A stretch of 64,000 nucleotides of DNA from Sphingobacteriales bacterium (GCA_016235125.1 JACRLZ010000001.1:298645-362644), one strand, 5' to 3'. Shown: positions 44,665 through 53,592, counted from the stretch's first letter. Notes: generated by a model from the letters alone, not told the origin. Made by a program: numbers and translations.

Positions 44665-45417
44665 TTACTCAAAACTTTCTATTACAAATTTCATCCACTG
44701 CCTGCGGGCATAGGTAAGAAATTCAGGTGGAGCACCTGCAAATCCTTTTTCAGATTCATACCTCCCAAATGTTTTCATGAATTCTTCCTCTGTTTTCTTA
44801 TAACCGGGTAAGGTTTCAAGGTTGGCCGTGTTTTCCGTAACAGTTAGTGAATCTTCAGGTGAAGCTTTGATCCAGCCAAGACCCTGCAATATGTATTTGT
44901 CAGCTCCTTCATACATGATAAGCTTCATTTCGGCAGGAGAAACATCACTTCGGCATGCCAGTCTGTACTGAACAGTGGCTTCAGCAATACCATCATTATC
45001 CAGGTCGGTAACGGTTGTTGAGCCTTTAATAAAATTGCAGGTAATATCAAACGGACAGGATTTTTCACCATCATTGATCTTCCATAGCAGCCGGTAATCA
45101 CCCTCTTTTTTTACATATTGGTATGTATGTAGTTCAGCTGTCTGTCCTTCTTCGCCGTATTCATTTTTCTCTTTATCGTCGTATGGTTCAACAAAAGAAG
45201 TGATGAGAATATTATCCCCCGACTTATCAGCCCACTGCAAGGCTTCATTTAACTTTCCTTCAAACTTTACAGATGGTGGAACTTGTGTTTCTGTTATTGA
45301 AACAGTTGATATGGGTTTGTTAGTTACAGAATCCGACTTTGCGCCTTTTTTGTCAGATGATGACGAATTGCATGAAAACAAAAAGAAAACGATACCGGAT
45401 AAGAAGATCCATTTCAT
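44665..45417 (-). CDS. Lipoprotein, M949_RS01915-like family
   Basis: The 250-residue protein has the lipobox VFFLFSC with the signal peptide MKWIFLSGIVFFLFSC. The middle region (WADKSGDNILITSF, YRLLWKINDGEKSCPFDITCNFI, TVTDLDNDGIAEATVQYRLACRSDVSPAEMKLIMYEG) fits the pattern of Bacteroidota proteins named M949_RS01915 family 'surface polysaccharide biosynthesis' proteins, with a calcium-like DLDNDGIAE loop and paired cysteines. The named role comes from a mutant phenotype in a related genus and is not certain here. Mature protein is periplasmic or outer-membrane attached. Confidence 0.7.
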   Translation of the reverse strand: MKWIFLSGIVFFLFSCNSSSSDKKGAKSDSVTNKPISTVSITETQVPPSVKFEGKLNEALQWADKSGDNILITSFVEPYDDKEKNEYGEEGQTAELHTYQYVKKEGDYRLLWKINDGEKSCPFDITCNFIKGSTTVTDLDNDGIAEATVQYRLACRSDVSPAEMKLIMYEGADKYILQGLGWIKASPEDSLTVTENTANLETLPGYKKTEEEFMKTFGRYESEKGFAGAPPEFLTYARRQWMKFVIESFE

Positions 45418-45450
45418 AAGTTATTTTTTTGGGAGTCCAATATACATAAA

Positions 45451-45489
45451 TAATTTGCCCCTGTGGCTTCAACACACAGGGGCAAATTA
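45451..45489 (-). terminator. Strong hairpin after the T9SS-protein gene
   Basis: A perfect 15-bp stem: TAATTTGCCCCTGTG (45451-45465) and its complement at 45475-45489, with a 9-base loop. It lies 19 bp after the stop of the T9SS protein. The U-tract is weak (TTTATGTATAT on the minus strand). Confidence 0.75.
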
Positions 45490-45507
45490 AAAGAAGACTG
45501 TTTCAAT

Positions 45508-47076
45508 TTACCTGATCACCATCACTTTTTCGGAGAAAGATTCTCCCGGGCCGAAAACATCGGGGATATGAATAATATAAGTGCCGGCACTGAGCCCCGA
45601 AATACTTACATTATTTGTATTTACTAATTTCAATTGTCTCAACAGTTTGCCGGCTTCGTCTGTAATGATAGCATCAAAAGCTTTCTTCACACCATCCAGC
45701 CTGATGGTAAACTGACCGTAATTGGGATTGGGATAAAGTAAAACACTGACTTGTGTTTCGCCCATTCCCTTTACCGCTTTTATATGCGTATAAGTAAAGC
45801 GGCCATCTTTATCAACCTGCTTTAGCCGGTAATAGCTGATGCCGGAGAATCCATTGGCATCGGTAAAATTATAATCAAGAGTACTGCTGCTGTTGCCATC
45901 CGGCGCTTTTGAAGGCGCAAAACCAATCTTTCCGAAAACCAATTCTCCATCCAGTCTTCTCTCAACATCAAACCCTGAATTATTAATCTCGGTCAGGGTT
46001 TGCCATTTTACTTCAACTTTTACTTTGGTAAGTCTGCGGGCATCAAAATTTAGTAAAGTAACCGGAAGCGGTGATCCAAACTGACCAATTCCAAACTGGC
46101 TGAAACTGCTTATCCCATTCCGTCTTGCATATCCTGAGGATAAAATGCGACCGGGTTGATTGGTTGCAGGTAGTGTGCTGCCTGACGGCGATACCCAATC
46201 AGCAGCATTGGATGATGCGTTTGGCCTTTTTAAAATAGCAAAACTGTTATCTACGAGTCCCGTAAATCCGTTAAAATACAACAATGCATCATATTTGCCG
46301 GAAGAAGGAAGTACATCAGGCGTAAGATACCATACACCGCCCGGGTTTACTGAAATATAGGCTTGACCATTTTCAGTAGCAACAAGTCCTGCGTCATTTC
46401 CTGGTTTGGGGCCAAATGAAGCATCAATATAGCTAAGGTTGTTTAAGGGGTCCGAGGTGAGGTTATCTAATACGGCTCTGTTAGCCTTTGAGGCGTCCCC
46501 TACAGGAAATACGTAATTATTGACGGAAGAAGTCAGGATGTATCTTCTTAAGTTCCCGTTTATCCAGCTATTGGCAAAATTTGTATTGGCAGCATCTGCT
46601 TCAACAGCCATTTGTGTGTTACTTAGTGCAATAGCTTTATACGATGCCGTAGTGTTGATCTTTCCATTAATGAGGTACCATTTGTTAACATTAATATCAC
46701 TGCCGAGAGTAATATGTCCGCTTGCATCCACATCTATTCTTTCAAAAGTGTTTTTTGAATTTAAAAGATGACCGCCAGAACCATTAAAAACAATTTTACC
46801 TGTTCCATAATTATAAGCGGTAACTGTATTATCAACCCAGTCCGCAGCACCTGAAACGCCGTTTTGCTTTACGGTTATCGTACCGGCATTAGATAAGGTG
46901 CTGCCATTTTCAAGAGTAACGCCTCCCTGAAGTACCATTTGTACACCACTTTGTACTGTAATAACAGCTCCATTTTGTACTTTCAGTATTCCCTGTGCCT
47001 GCAGGGAAGAATTAATAAAAATCGCAGAGTAAATGATCAGCAAAAATCTGAAAGCAGTTAGTTTGATTCTGTTCAT
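45508..47076 (-). CDS. Secreted protein with T9SS type A sorting domain
   Basis: The 522-residue protein has a signal peptide (MNRIKLTAFRFLLIIYSAIFINSSLQAQ), a beta-helix-like start of short repeats (GAVITVQSGVQMVLQGGVTLENGSTLSNAGTITVKQNG), a middle region with LPVTLLNFDARRLTKVKVEVKWQTLTEINNSGFDVER, typical of surface proteins of this phylum, and the C-terminal sorting domain VLLYPNPNYGQFTIRL ... GLSAGTYIIHI ... EKVMVIR. It should be exported by the type IX system and anchored or released. Function of the passenger part is unknown. Confidence 0.9.
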   Translation of the reverse strand: MNRIKLTAFRFLLIIYSAIFINSSLQAQGILKVQNGAVITVQSGVQMVLQGGVTLENGSTLSNAGTITVKQNGVSGAADWVDNTVTAYNYGTGKIVFNGSGGHLLNSKNTFERIDVDASGHITLGSDINVNKWYLINGKINTTASYKAIALSNTQMAVEADAANTNFANSWINGNLRRYILTSSVNNYVFPVGDASKANRAVLDNLTSDPLNNLSYIDASFGPKPGNDAGLVATENGQAYISVNPGGVWYLTPDVLPSSGKYDALLYFNGFTGLVDNSFAILKRPNASSNAADWVSPSGSTLPATNQPGRILSSGYARRNGISSFSQFGIGQFGSPLPVTLLNFDARRLTKVKVEVKWQTLTEINNSGFDVERRLDGELVFGKIGFAPSKAPDGNSSSTLDYNFTDANGFSGISYYRLKQVDKDGRFTYTHIKAVKGMGETQVSVLLYPNPNYGQFTIRLDGVKKAFDAIITDEAGKLLRQLKLVNTNNVSISGLSAGTYIIHIPDVFGPGESFSEKVMVIR

Positions 47077-47257
47077 CTTTTTCGGTTTTGAATAAGCTTC
47101 ATGATGGTTTTGTAAATATCGTTCAAATTATCCTTTTAGTCAGTTTGACTTAGCAAACGGGTATCTCAATTTAGTAACCGGTCTGCATGCGTTAAAATTG
47201 ACTACTTTTTTGATACCAGCCAATACCACAAACAGGGGATTTTTTATCTCCAAAAGG

Positions 47258-48703
47258 CTACTCCGGTTGTTTCTTCCTCAGAATCCTTGTGAAAAGCTTT
47301 GAAATCCGGAAATAAAACTCCTTATTAAACAATTGTGAGTCCCTCATAGCTTTAACTGTGAGAAAAATTCCGACAGGAACCAATACAAAAGTGGCCAGCC
47401 ACATACCGGTGAAAGGAGATAGGGTGTTCTCTTTAGCAAATTTCTCCCCCATAGTGCTTGAAAAATAGAATAACATAAAGAACACAATAGCAAAAATCAG
47501 TGGCGTTCCTAATCCACCCTTTCTTATTATGGACCCCAGTGGGGCGCCGATAAGAAATAACACTATACAGGCAAGTGAAAGGGTTATTTTGCGGTGCCAT
47601 TCTATCTTATGTCGCCGCAAAACCCTGGCTTTATCATTGATGTTGTTGCTTGATGATTCCGCAGAAAACCGAAGCGAGGAAGCCAGCCCATGAACTTGTT
47701 GCGCAATGTTGGTTCTGGCCGAATCGGGCAGGATTTCATCAAAGGATTTTATTTTTTTTGCCAGGCTGTCATTTGTGAATTTCCGGCTTTTTGTATCAAA
47801 TGAGTCAATCAGGCTGGTAAAATGAATCATCCTGATTATTTCCGAATCGGATCTTTGTTTTGTTGCCAAAAGTTCTTTTTCCAGTGAATCAATAGCCTTA
47901 TTCAGCTGGCGCATGCTGTACATTCTTTCATTATTCTTATTGGCACTGTCAGGTGTCCAGTTTATCTGAAAGGAGCCCAGGTCAAATTGTTTCCTGTATT
48001 CTTTAAACCCAATTCTTATAAACTCTATGCTCTGGTTGTCATATTGGTTTCCTCTTTCCTGGTATCGCCAGCCGTCCTTTAGGTAAAATTCAAGAAATCT
48101 TTTATCCTCAGACACTTTCATGATCCCATTTTTGGCAATTATAAAATTGTCCTGCAAAGGATTATTCTGTTCATATACCACCACATCTTTTATTATACTA
48201 TCTGCCTGTTTTTGTCCTATTTTAATTGCATAGCCGGGAATCTTATCATAAAAAACACCTTCCTTAAGATCAAATGCCGGTTTGGCAAATACTATATCCG
48301 ACAACAAGGTTCTTGATTTTAATGTTGCAACCGGAATGATATAATTTGAAAACATAAAAGCAATCCCGCTGATTAAAACAGATACTAAAAACAGAGGTCG
48401 CATAAACCGAAGGAGAGAAATTCCGGCAGACTTAATAGCAACCAGTTCAAAACTTTCGCCAAGATTTCCAAATGTCATCAATGAAGAAAGCAATACCGCA
48501 AGCGGAAGCGCCAAAGGCACCAGAACAGCGCTTTGATACCAGATAAATTTTAAAATAATGCCGGTGCTCAACCCTTTGCCTACAAAATCATCAATATACA
48601 GCCAGAAAAACTGCATTACCAGCACAAGCAGTGTTATAAAAAAAGTGGCAACAAAAGGACCAATGAAGGCTTTTACAACAAGTCTGTCTAATTTTTTGAA
48701 CAC
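47258..48703 (-). CDS. LptF/LptG family lipopolysaccharide permease
   Basis: The 481-residue protein has the YjgP/YjgQ layout: three N-terminal membrane helices (FKKLDRLVVKAFIGPFVATFFITLLVLVMQFFWLYIDDF ... SAVLVPLALPLAVLLSSLMTFGNLGESFELVAIKSAGISLLRFMRPL), a long periplasmic beta-jellyroll with coiled-coil insertion (about 120-350), and three C-terminal helices (IVLFLIGAPLGSIIRKGGLGTPLIF). It passes LPS from the inner membrane to LptC/LptA with the LptB ATPase. Whether it is LptF or LptG cannot be said; the other subunit is elsewhere. Confidence 0.93.
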   Translation of the reverse strand: MFKKLDRLVVKAFIGPFVATFFITLLVLVMQFFWLYIDDFVGKGLSTGIILKFIWYQSAVLVPLALPLAVLLSSLMTFGNLGESFELVAIKSAGISLLRFMRPLFLVSVLISGIAFMFSNYIIPVATLKSRTLLSDIVFAKPAFDLKEGVFYDKIPGYAIKIGQKQADSIIKDVVVYEQNNPLQDNFIIAKNGIMKVSEDKRFLEFYLKDGWRYQERGNQYDNQSIEFIRIGFKEYRKQFDLGSFQINWTPDSANKNNERMYSMRQLNKAIDSLEKELLATKQRSDSEIIRMIHFTSLIDSFDTKSRKFTNDSLAKKIKSFDEILPDSARTNIAQQVHGLASSLRFSAESSSNNINDKARVLRRHKIEWHRKITLSLACIVLFLIGAPLGSIIRKGGLGTPLIFAIVFFMLFYFSSTMGEKFAKENTLSPFTGMWLATFVLVPVGIFLTVKAMRDSQLFNKEFYFRISKLFTRILRKKQPE

Positions 48704-48716
48704 TTATCTTTAAAAT

Positions 48717-49349
48717 ATGAATAAGACAAAAATACGTCTTTCAAGAAAGGAGAAAGAACTGGCCGGAAATAAAGAGCTGATTTTAACAAAGAACAAAATA
48801 CTGAACAAGATAACCCTTCAGTTAGAAACCCTGACAGATAAACATCACCAGATTCTCCGCTCATTTTCCGGTAAAATCTCTGACGACATATTATCTATAA
48901 ACCCCAAAATATCAAAAGGGGAAAATTACAACGGATTGCCCTGGCGGGTGCTGGATCATCCAGGAATATTTAATAAAGAAGGCATATGCGCTATAAGAAC
49001 CCTGTTCTGGTGGGGAAATTTTTTCAGCGTTACCCTTCAATTATCCGGAGTGTATAAAGAGAAATATGAAAGCTCAATTCTTACTTCTTATTCATTATTG
49101 CAAAAAAAGAAAATTTTCTGTTGCATCAACACCGATCAATGGCAACATCATTTTAAAAAGGACAATTACATTTTAGTAAACAAAATGGGTAAAAAGGGTT
49201 TTGAAGAAGTTATAAGAAAAAAGGACTTTATCAAATTGGCAAAAAAAATTCAGTTGAAGAAATGGGATAGTATAACAAAAAAGATTACGGAATATTTTTG
49301 TTTTTTGGCCGCCATGCTGGCAACAGATGATCAGTTACCCAACCGGTGA
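48717..49349 (+). CDS. Protein of unknown function (210 aa)
   Basis: This is a basic soluble protein without signal peptide. Residues 1-60 are a Lys-rich helical region; GLPWRVLDHPGIFNKEGICAIRTLFWWGNFFSVTLQLSGVYKE looks like a conserved core with Trp and Gly; the C-terminus (FEEVIRKKDFIKLAKKIQLKKWD) is helical. I do not recognise the family. The gene diverges from the LptF/G permease (13 bp apart) and its 3' end overlaps the convergent START-like gene by 19 bp. Confidence 0.75.
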   Translation: MNKTKIRLSRKEKELAGNKELILTKNKILNKITLQLETLTDKHHQILRSFSGKISDDILSINPKISKGENYNGLPWRVLDHPGIFNKEGICAIRTLFWWGNFFSVTLQLSGVYKEKYESSILTSYSLLQKKKIFCCINTDQWQHHFKKDNYILVNKMGKKGFEEVIRKKDFIKLAKKIQLKKWDSITKKITEYFCFLAAMLATDDQLPNR

Positions 49350-49708
49350 AATAATTCCTTCACCTGGTAGTCCCACAGCATACTTTGATCCTTGATATCC
49401 TTTTTCTCGGCAAAGTCTTTTATGACAAGAATAGTTTGGTTGGTGATTTCTGATTTTTCAATCCGGAATTCAAAATATTCTTCTTTGGGAGAATTAAGCC
49501 AATGATAACGGATAAATTTATCCTGCTCTTTTTCTACTACATCCGCTTTCTCAAAAGCACCGTTCCAGCCAAAATAAAAAATATTGTCTCTTTCATCTAC
49601 TTTGTCTGCAAACCATTCTCCCAGCCCTGCGGGAGTAGAAAGGAATTCGTACAGGATAGAGGGTGAACAGCGAACCGGAAATTCTAAAGTGTATAGTTGT
49701 TTACTCAT
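49331..49708 (-). CDS. START-like (SRPBCC/AHSA1-type) domain protein
   Basis: The 125-residue protein has the START-like beginning EFPVRCSPSILYEFLSTPAGLGEWFADKVDERD and NIFYFGWNGAFEKADVVEKEQDKFIRYHWL, a hydrophobic-pocket fold for ligand binding. Single-domain members occur throughout Bacteroidota, with unknown ligand. The last 6 codons are read antisense to the 210-residue protein gene. Confidence 0.88.
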   Translation of the reverse strand: MSKQLYTLEFPVRCSPSILYEFLSTPAGLGEWFADKVDERDNIFYFGWNGAFEKADVVEKEQDKFIRYHWLNSPKEEYFEFRIEKSEITNQTILVIKDFAEKKDIKDQSMLWDYQVKELFHRLGN

Positions 49709-50011
49709 TCTTCAAGCGCCAAACCGAAGCGACAGTTGCAATAATAGAAAAATAATGATAGCCGCAAAAAATTTTTATGGTTATTTTTCCCCTTTTGTCA
49801 ACTCAAAACCAGGAGGATAAAATAAATCATCTGACAAATCGTTAAGAAGATGTCAAAATATATTTGGCACTAATCAGCAATTAGCCTAAATTGCTTTGAA
49901 GTTCAATACTTTCTGAACAAAAAAGGACATTGTGGTGGGTATTTTTTGAGTCATTAAGTGACCAAAAACGATTTCTTAAACCCTTAAAATACACCATTTA
50001 AAGCCATACCT
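49709..50011. other. 303-bp gap upstream of rpoD without a gene
   Basis: I find no coding sequence, tRNA or clear hairpin here. The sequence is AT-rich. It should hold the rpoD promoter and that of the START-like gene, but no full TTG-N19-TAnnTTTG match is visible. Confidence 0.5.
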
Positions 50012-50017
50012 ATGAGC

Positions 50018-50887
50018 ATGAGACAACTCAAGATCACGAAGTCTATCACTAATCGTGAATCCCAAAGCTTAGAAAAATATTTACAAGAGATTGGTAAAGT
50101 GGAGCTTATCACCCCCGAAGAAGAGGTGAAATTAGCTACCCTTATCAAACAAGGAGATCAGCGGGCATTAGACAGGCTGACTAAGGCTAATCTTCGTTTC
50201 GTAGTCTCTGTTGCAAAACAGTATCAAAACCAGGGTCTTTCTCTGCCTGACCTTATTAATGAAGGAAACCTGGGTCTTATTAAGGCTGCACAGCGTTTTG
50301 ATGAAACCCGTGGATTTAAATTCATTTCTTATGCTGTTTGGTGGATACGCCAAAGCATTTTACAGGCATTGGCTGAGCAAGCCCGGATCGTTCGCCTGCC
50401 CTTGAACAAGGTGGGGCTCACCAACCGGATTCAAAAAGCCTATTCTTTGCTTGAACAACAGTATGAAAGGGAACCCTCTGCCGAAGAACTGGCGGAAGTA
50501 CTGGAAATGGATATTGAAGAAGTTTCCTCTACCCTGGGCATCAATGCCCGCCATGTAAGCATGGATTCACCCTTGTCAGACGGTGAGGAAAATACTCTTA
50601 TTGATGTAATGGAAAATCCCAATGCAGAAAAAACAGATGGTGAACTGGTCCATAATGAGTCTCTGAAAACCGAAATTGACCGTTCTTTAAAGACGTTGAC
50701 CGAAAGACAAAAAGAAGTGATTTGCTTTTTTTTCGGAATAGGTGTGGATCATCCGATGAGCCTGGAAGATATTGGCGAAAAATTTAACCTAACTAGGGAA
50801 AGAGTTCGCCAGATAAAGGACAAAGCCATCACCAAATTAAAAACATCGAACCGCTGTCAATTATTAAGAACTTATTTAGGAGTATGA
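50018..50887 (+). CDS. rpoD: RNA polymerase primary sigma factor RpoD/SigA
   Basis: The 289-residue housekeeping sigma factor lacks region 1.1 and the 1.2-2.1 insertion, as in Bacteroidota. Region 1.2 is [20 protein letters not shown], region 2 is [60 protein letters not shown], region 3 follows, and region 4.2 is [28 protein letters not shown]. The family normally begins [15 protein letters not shown], hence the start at 50018; an ATG two codons earlier is also possible. It recognises TAnnTTTG-type -7 boxes in this phylum. Confidence 0.97.
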   Translation: MRQLKITKSITNRESQSLEKYLQEIGKVELITPEEEVKLATLIKQGDQRALDRLTKANLRFVVSVAKQYQNQGLSLPDLINEGNLGLIKAAQRFDETRGFKFISYAVWWIRQSILQALAEQARIVRLPLNKVGLTNRIQKAYSLLEQQYEREPSAEELAEVLEMDIEEVSSTLGINARHVSMDSPLSDGEENTLIDVMENPNAEKTDGELVHNESLKTEIDRSLKTLTERQKEVICFFFGIGVDHPMSLEDIGEKFNLTRERVRQIKDKAITKLKTSNRCQLLRTYLGV

Positions 50888-50905
50888 TATAAAATTACTC
50901 TCCAT

Positions 50906-50913
50906 TATCTTTG
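50906..50913 (+). promoter_or_regulatory. Candidate -7 box just before the rpoD-ffh hairpin
   Basis: TATCTTTG fits TAnnTTTG. If used, transcription would begin about 6 bp before the hairpin at 50925, so the hairpin would be at the 5' end of the ffh leader. Confidence 0.5.
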
Positions 50914-50924
50914 CAATTCTTTTA

Positions 50925-50953
50925 AAAAAGTGAACATTTGATGTTCACTTTTT
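50925..50953 (+). terminator. Terminator of rpoD / leader hairpin of ffh
   Basis: AAAAAGTGAACAT (50925-50937) pairs perfectly with ATGTTCACTTTTT (50941-50953) around a TTG loop, and a T-rich tract follows. A third copy of AAAAAGTGAAC is at 50971-50981, directly in front of the ffh ATG, so the right arm can pair with either copy. Confidence 0.75.
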
Positions 50954-50982
50954 CTTTATGTGATAGAGAAAAAAAGTGAACC

Positions 50983-52308
50983 ATGTTCAATTCATTACAA
51001 GAGAAATTAGAATCGGCATTTAAAAGCCTGAGAGGCCAGGCAAGGGTTACCGAGCTCAATATTGCATCCACTGTAAAAGATATACGCCGTGCATTGGTGG
51101 ATGCCGATGTGAATTATAAGATTGCCAAAGAATTTACGGATAAAGTAAAGGATAAGGCAATTGGCGAAAAGGTGATCAATTCCATTTCACCCGGCCAGTT
51201 AATGGTAAAAATCGTAAAGGATGAACTGGTGGAGCTGATGGGTGGGGAGGAAGCGCCTTTCAACGCAAAAGGAAACCCGGCAGTTATACTCATTGCCGGC
51301 TTGCAGGGATCCGGTAAAACTACTTTCAGCGGCAAGCTGGCAAATTACCTTAAAACAAAAAAGGGGCTTTCTCCCCTGCTGGTAGCAGCAGATATTTACC
51401 GGCCCGCAGCCATGGAACAACTAAGAGTACTGGGCGAGCAGATCGGCGTGGAGGTACATATTGAAGAAGAAAATAAAGATGCTGTAGCCATTGCTCAAAA
51501 TGCTATCAAAGAAGCAAAAAGCAAAAATAAAAATGTGCTCATTATAGACACTGCCGGCCGTTTGGCTATTGATGAAGTGATGATGACTGAAGTGGCCAAT
51601 ATCAAAAATGCTGTGAATCCGCAGGAGATCTTATTTGTGGTGGACAGCATGACGGGCCAGGATGCAGTGAACACTGCCAGGTCATTTAACGACCGGCTTG
51701 ACTTCACCGGTGTTGTACTCACAAAATTAGATGGTGATACAAGAGGCGGTGCTGCTCTTTCTATTAAATACACAGTACACAAACCCATCAAATTTACCAG
51801 CAGTGGTGAAAAGATGGATACCCTGGATGTCTTTTACCCGGAAAGAATGGCGCAGCGGATATTGGGCATGGGAGATATCACTTCATTGGTGGAAAAGGCC
51901 CAGGAACAGTTTGATGAAGTGGAGGCTAAAAAACTGGAAGCGAAGATCCGGAAAAACAAATTTGACTTTGCCGATTTCAAAGCCCAGCTGGAAGCCATAA
52001 AGAAAATGGGCAATATGAAAGATATGCTGGGTATGATACCCGGGCTTGGCAGCAAAATGAAAGATATCAACGTCAATGACGATTCATTTAAAGGCATTGA
52101 AGCCATGATCAATTCCATGACCCCTGAAGAAAGGGCGGACCCCGACCTGATTGATGGCAGCCGAAAAAAACGCATTGCCAAAGGCAGCGGCAAAGACATA
52201 CAGGAGGTTAACAACTTCATGAAACAGTTTGAGCAGATGCGTGGTATGATGAAGAATATGAATAAAATGAGTATGCTGGGTAAAATGATGCCGGGAATGA
52301 AGAGATGA
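50983..52308 (+). CDS. ffh: Signal recognition particle GTPase Ffh
   Basis: The 441-residue protein binds 4.5S RNA and signal peptides at the ribosome. N and G domains: LRGQARVTELNIASTVKDIRRALVDADVNYKIAKEF, GLQGSGKTTFSGKLA (P-loop), DTAGRLAIDEVMM, TKLDGDTRGGAALSIK and PERMAQRILGMGD. The M domain is Met-rich (MKQFEQMRGMMKNMNKMSMLGKMMPGMKR). It is complete. The start is the ATG inside a TGAACCATGTTCA palindrome. Confidence 0.97.
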   Translation: MFNSLQEKLESAFKSLRGQARVTELNIASTVKDIRRALVDADVNYKIAKEFTDKVKDKAIGEKVINSISPGQLMVKIVKDELVELMGGEEAPFNAKGNPAVILIAGLQGSGKTTFSGKLANYLKTKKGLSPLLVAADIYRPAAMEQLRVLGEQIGVEVHIEEENKDAVAIAQNAIKEAKSKNKNVLIIDTAGRLAIDEVMMTEVANIKNAVNPQEILFVVDSMTGQDAVNTARSFNDRLDFTGVVLTKLDGDTRGGAALSIKYTVHKPIKFTSSGEKMDTLDVFYPERMAQRILGMGDITSLVEKAQEQFDEVEAKKLEAKIRKNKFDFADFKAQLEAIKKMGNMKDMLGMIPGLGSKMKDINVNDDSFKGIEAMINSMTPEERADPDLIDGSRKKRIAKGSGKDIQEVNNFMKQFEQMRGMMKNMNKMSMLGKMMPGMKR

Positions 52309-52345
52309 GGCTTGAGGTCAGAAGTATGAAGTCAGAGAGTTTTTT
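52309..52345. repeat. AGGTCAGAAGT/AAGTCAGAGA degenerate repeat after ffh
   Basis: GAGGTCAGAAGTATGAAGTC follows the ffh stop, and an inverted relative, TTTCTGACCTCCGACTTCCG, is at 52391-52410. They can form a long imperfect hairpin. Related sequence occurs inside mnmE and the rluB-type gene. Confidence 0.6.
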
Positions 52346-52410
52346 CGCAATTAAAAGATGAAAAATAAATAAAAGGCCCTTAGTTCCAAATTTCTGACCT
52401 CCGACTTCCG

Positions 52411-52442
52411 TTTGGCGTTCTCCCCTTTCAATCTTATCTTCG
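52411..52442 (+). promoter_or_regulatory. Promoter of rpsP
   Basis: TTTG (52411-52414), a 20-bp spacer, and TATCTTCG (52435-52442), one base off TAnnTTTG. The leader of about 75 bases then contains the hairpin CCCGATA / TATCGGG (52463-52482) and the palindrome AACAATTATTGTT. Confidence 0.6.
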
Positions 52443-52462
52443 CCATTCCGGTTTCTACCGGC

Positions 52463-52482
52463 CCCGATAGCTGGTTATCGGG
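52463..52482. repeat. CCCGATA...TATCGGG palindrome in the rpsP leader
   Basis: A 7-bp stem with a 6-base loop. It belongs to the same palindrome family as 31224-31237 and 40942-40958. Without a T-tract it is not a terminator. Confidence 0.65.
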
Positions 52483-52522
52483 ATAACAATTATTGTTTAA
52501 CGCCTTTAAATGTCTATTTAAA

Positions 52523-52969
52523 ATGGCAGCTAAAATCCGTCTTCAAAGACATGGGTCTAAGAAAAGACCCTTCTACTTCATTGTAGTTGCAGATTCCCGT
52601 TCACCCCGTGACGGGAAATTCATTCAGAAATTAGGTACTTACAATCCACTCACTGTTCCGGCTACTATTCAGTTGGACCGCCAGAGAGCTTTGGATTGGC
52701 TGAACAAAGGTGCTACACCCACTGACACTGTTCGCCGTATCCTTAGTTTCAAGGGAGTATTGTATCTGAAACACCTGCTTCGTGGTGTGAAGCTGGGTCT
52801 GTTTGATGATGCTACTGCAATGGAAAAGTTCACCAAGTGGAGTGTTGAGCATGATGCACAGGTGAAAAAACGCCAGGAAAATGCCTACCGCAACAAAAGA
52901 GCCAGACGTCCGATACCAGGTCGCAGACCCGAAAGAAGGACTGAAGGTGAAGGCGGTGGTGAAGGATAA
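52523..52969 (+). CDS. rpsP: 30S ribosomal protein S16
   Basis: The 148-residue protein has the S16 core ([43 protein letters not shown] ... [24 protein letters not shown]), then the usual Bacteroidota extension with [28 protein letters not shown] and a basic/glycine tail. The start at 52523 ([11 protein letters not shown]) is the family start; the frame open from 52493 is rejected. rimM follows as is usual. Confidence 0.97.
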   Translation: MAAKIRLQRHGSKKRPFYFIVVADSRSPRDGKFIQKLGTYNPLTVPATIQLDRQRALDWLNKGATPTDTVRRILSFKGVLYLKHLLRGVKLGLFDDATAMEKFTKWSVEHDAQVKKRQENAYRNKRARRPIPGRRPERRTEGEGGGEG

Positions 52970-52992
52970 GCAACCTGCATCCTGAAAGTACT

Positions 52993-53026
52993 CAATCCTC
53001 TTTGTTTAAACAGGGAGGGTTTTTTG
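52993..53026 (+). terminator. Terminator between rpsP and rimM
   Basis: AATCCTC (52994-53000) pairs with GAGGGTT (53015-53021) with an inner TGTTTAAACA stem, and is followed by TTTTTTG. It may be partial, since rimM is usually co-expressed with rpsP. Confidence 0.7.
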
Positions 53027-53061
53027 TTTGTACTCAGGATTAATGTTTTGTTTTGCAGCAG

Positions 53062-53580
53062 ATGAATGAATATTTTAACATAGGAAAATTTGTAGCCGTT
53101 CATGGTTTGAAAGGCGAACTGCTTTTGAAACATGAACTCCGGAAAAAAACTTCATTAAAAGGACTCAAAGCAGTTTTTATTGAAGAAAAACAGAATTCTT
53201 TCATCCCCTGGTTCATTGAATGGGCAAAAATAAAATCAGAAACAGTAGTTTACCTGAAACTGGAAGGAATCAACACAAGAGAATCCGCCATTAAACTGGC
53301 ACAAAAAAAAGTGTGGCTGACAAAAGTTGATTATAAAAAATTTTCCGCCAAATCTTCTCCTGCTACCCTTCTTGGTTATACTATCATTGACAATGGCAAC
53401 ATAATTGGAGAAATACTTGAAGTAATTGAACAACCACATCAATTACTTTGCCGGCTTGAAATACAAAGGAAAGAAGTGTTGATACCTTTGCATGAGGGTT
53501 CATTACAAAAAATTGACCATAAGAAAAAGCAAGTGATGGTGGAGCTGCCGGAGGGGTTGCTGGAGGTTTATCTTACATAA
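53062..53580 (+). CDS. rimM: Ribosome maturation factor RimM
   Basis: The 172-residue protein binds S19 and helps maturation of the 30S head. The N-terminal domain has NIGKFVAVHGLKGELLLKHEL; the C-terminal PRC-barrel has TLLGYTIIDNGNIIGEILEVIEQPHQLLCRLEIQRKEVLIPLHEGSLQKIDHKKKQVMVELPEGLLEVYL. The ATG at 53062 is used in preference to the TTG nine bases upstream. Confidence 0.95.
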   Translation: MNEYFNIGKFVAVHGLKGELLLKHELRKKTSLKGLKAVFIEEKQNSFIPWFIEWAKIKSETVVYLKLEGINTRESAIKLAQKKVWLTKVDYKKFSAKSSPATLLGYTIIDNGNIIGEILEVIEQPHQLLCRLEIQRKEVLIPLHEGSLQKIDHKKKQVMVELPEGLLEVYLT

Positions 53581-53592
53581 TAATTCAAGTCA

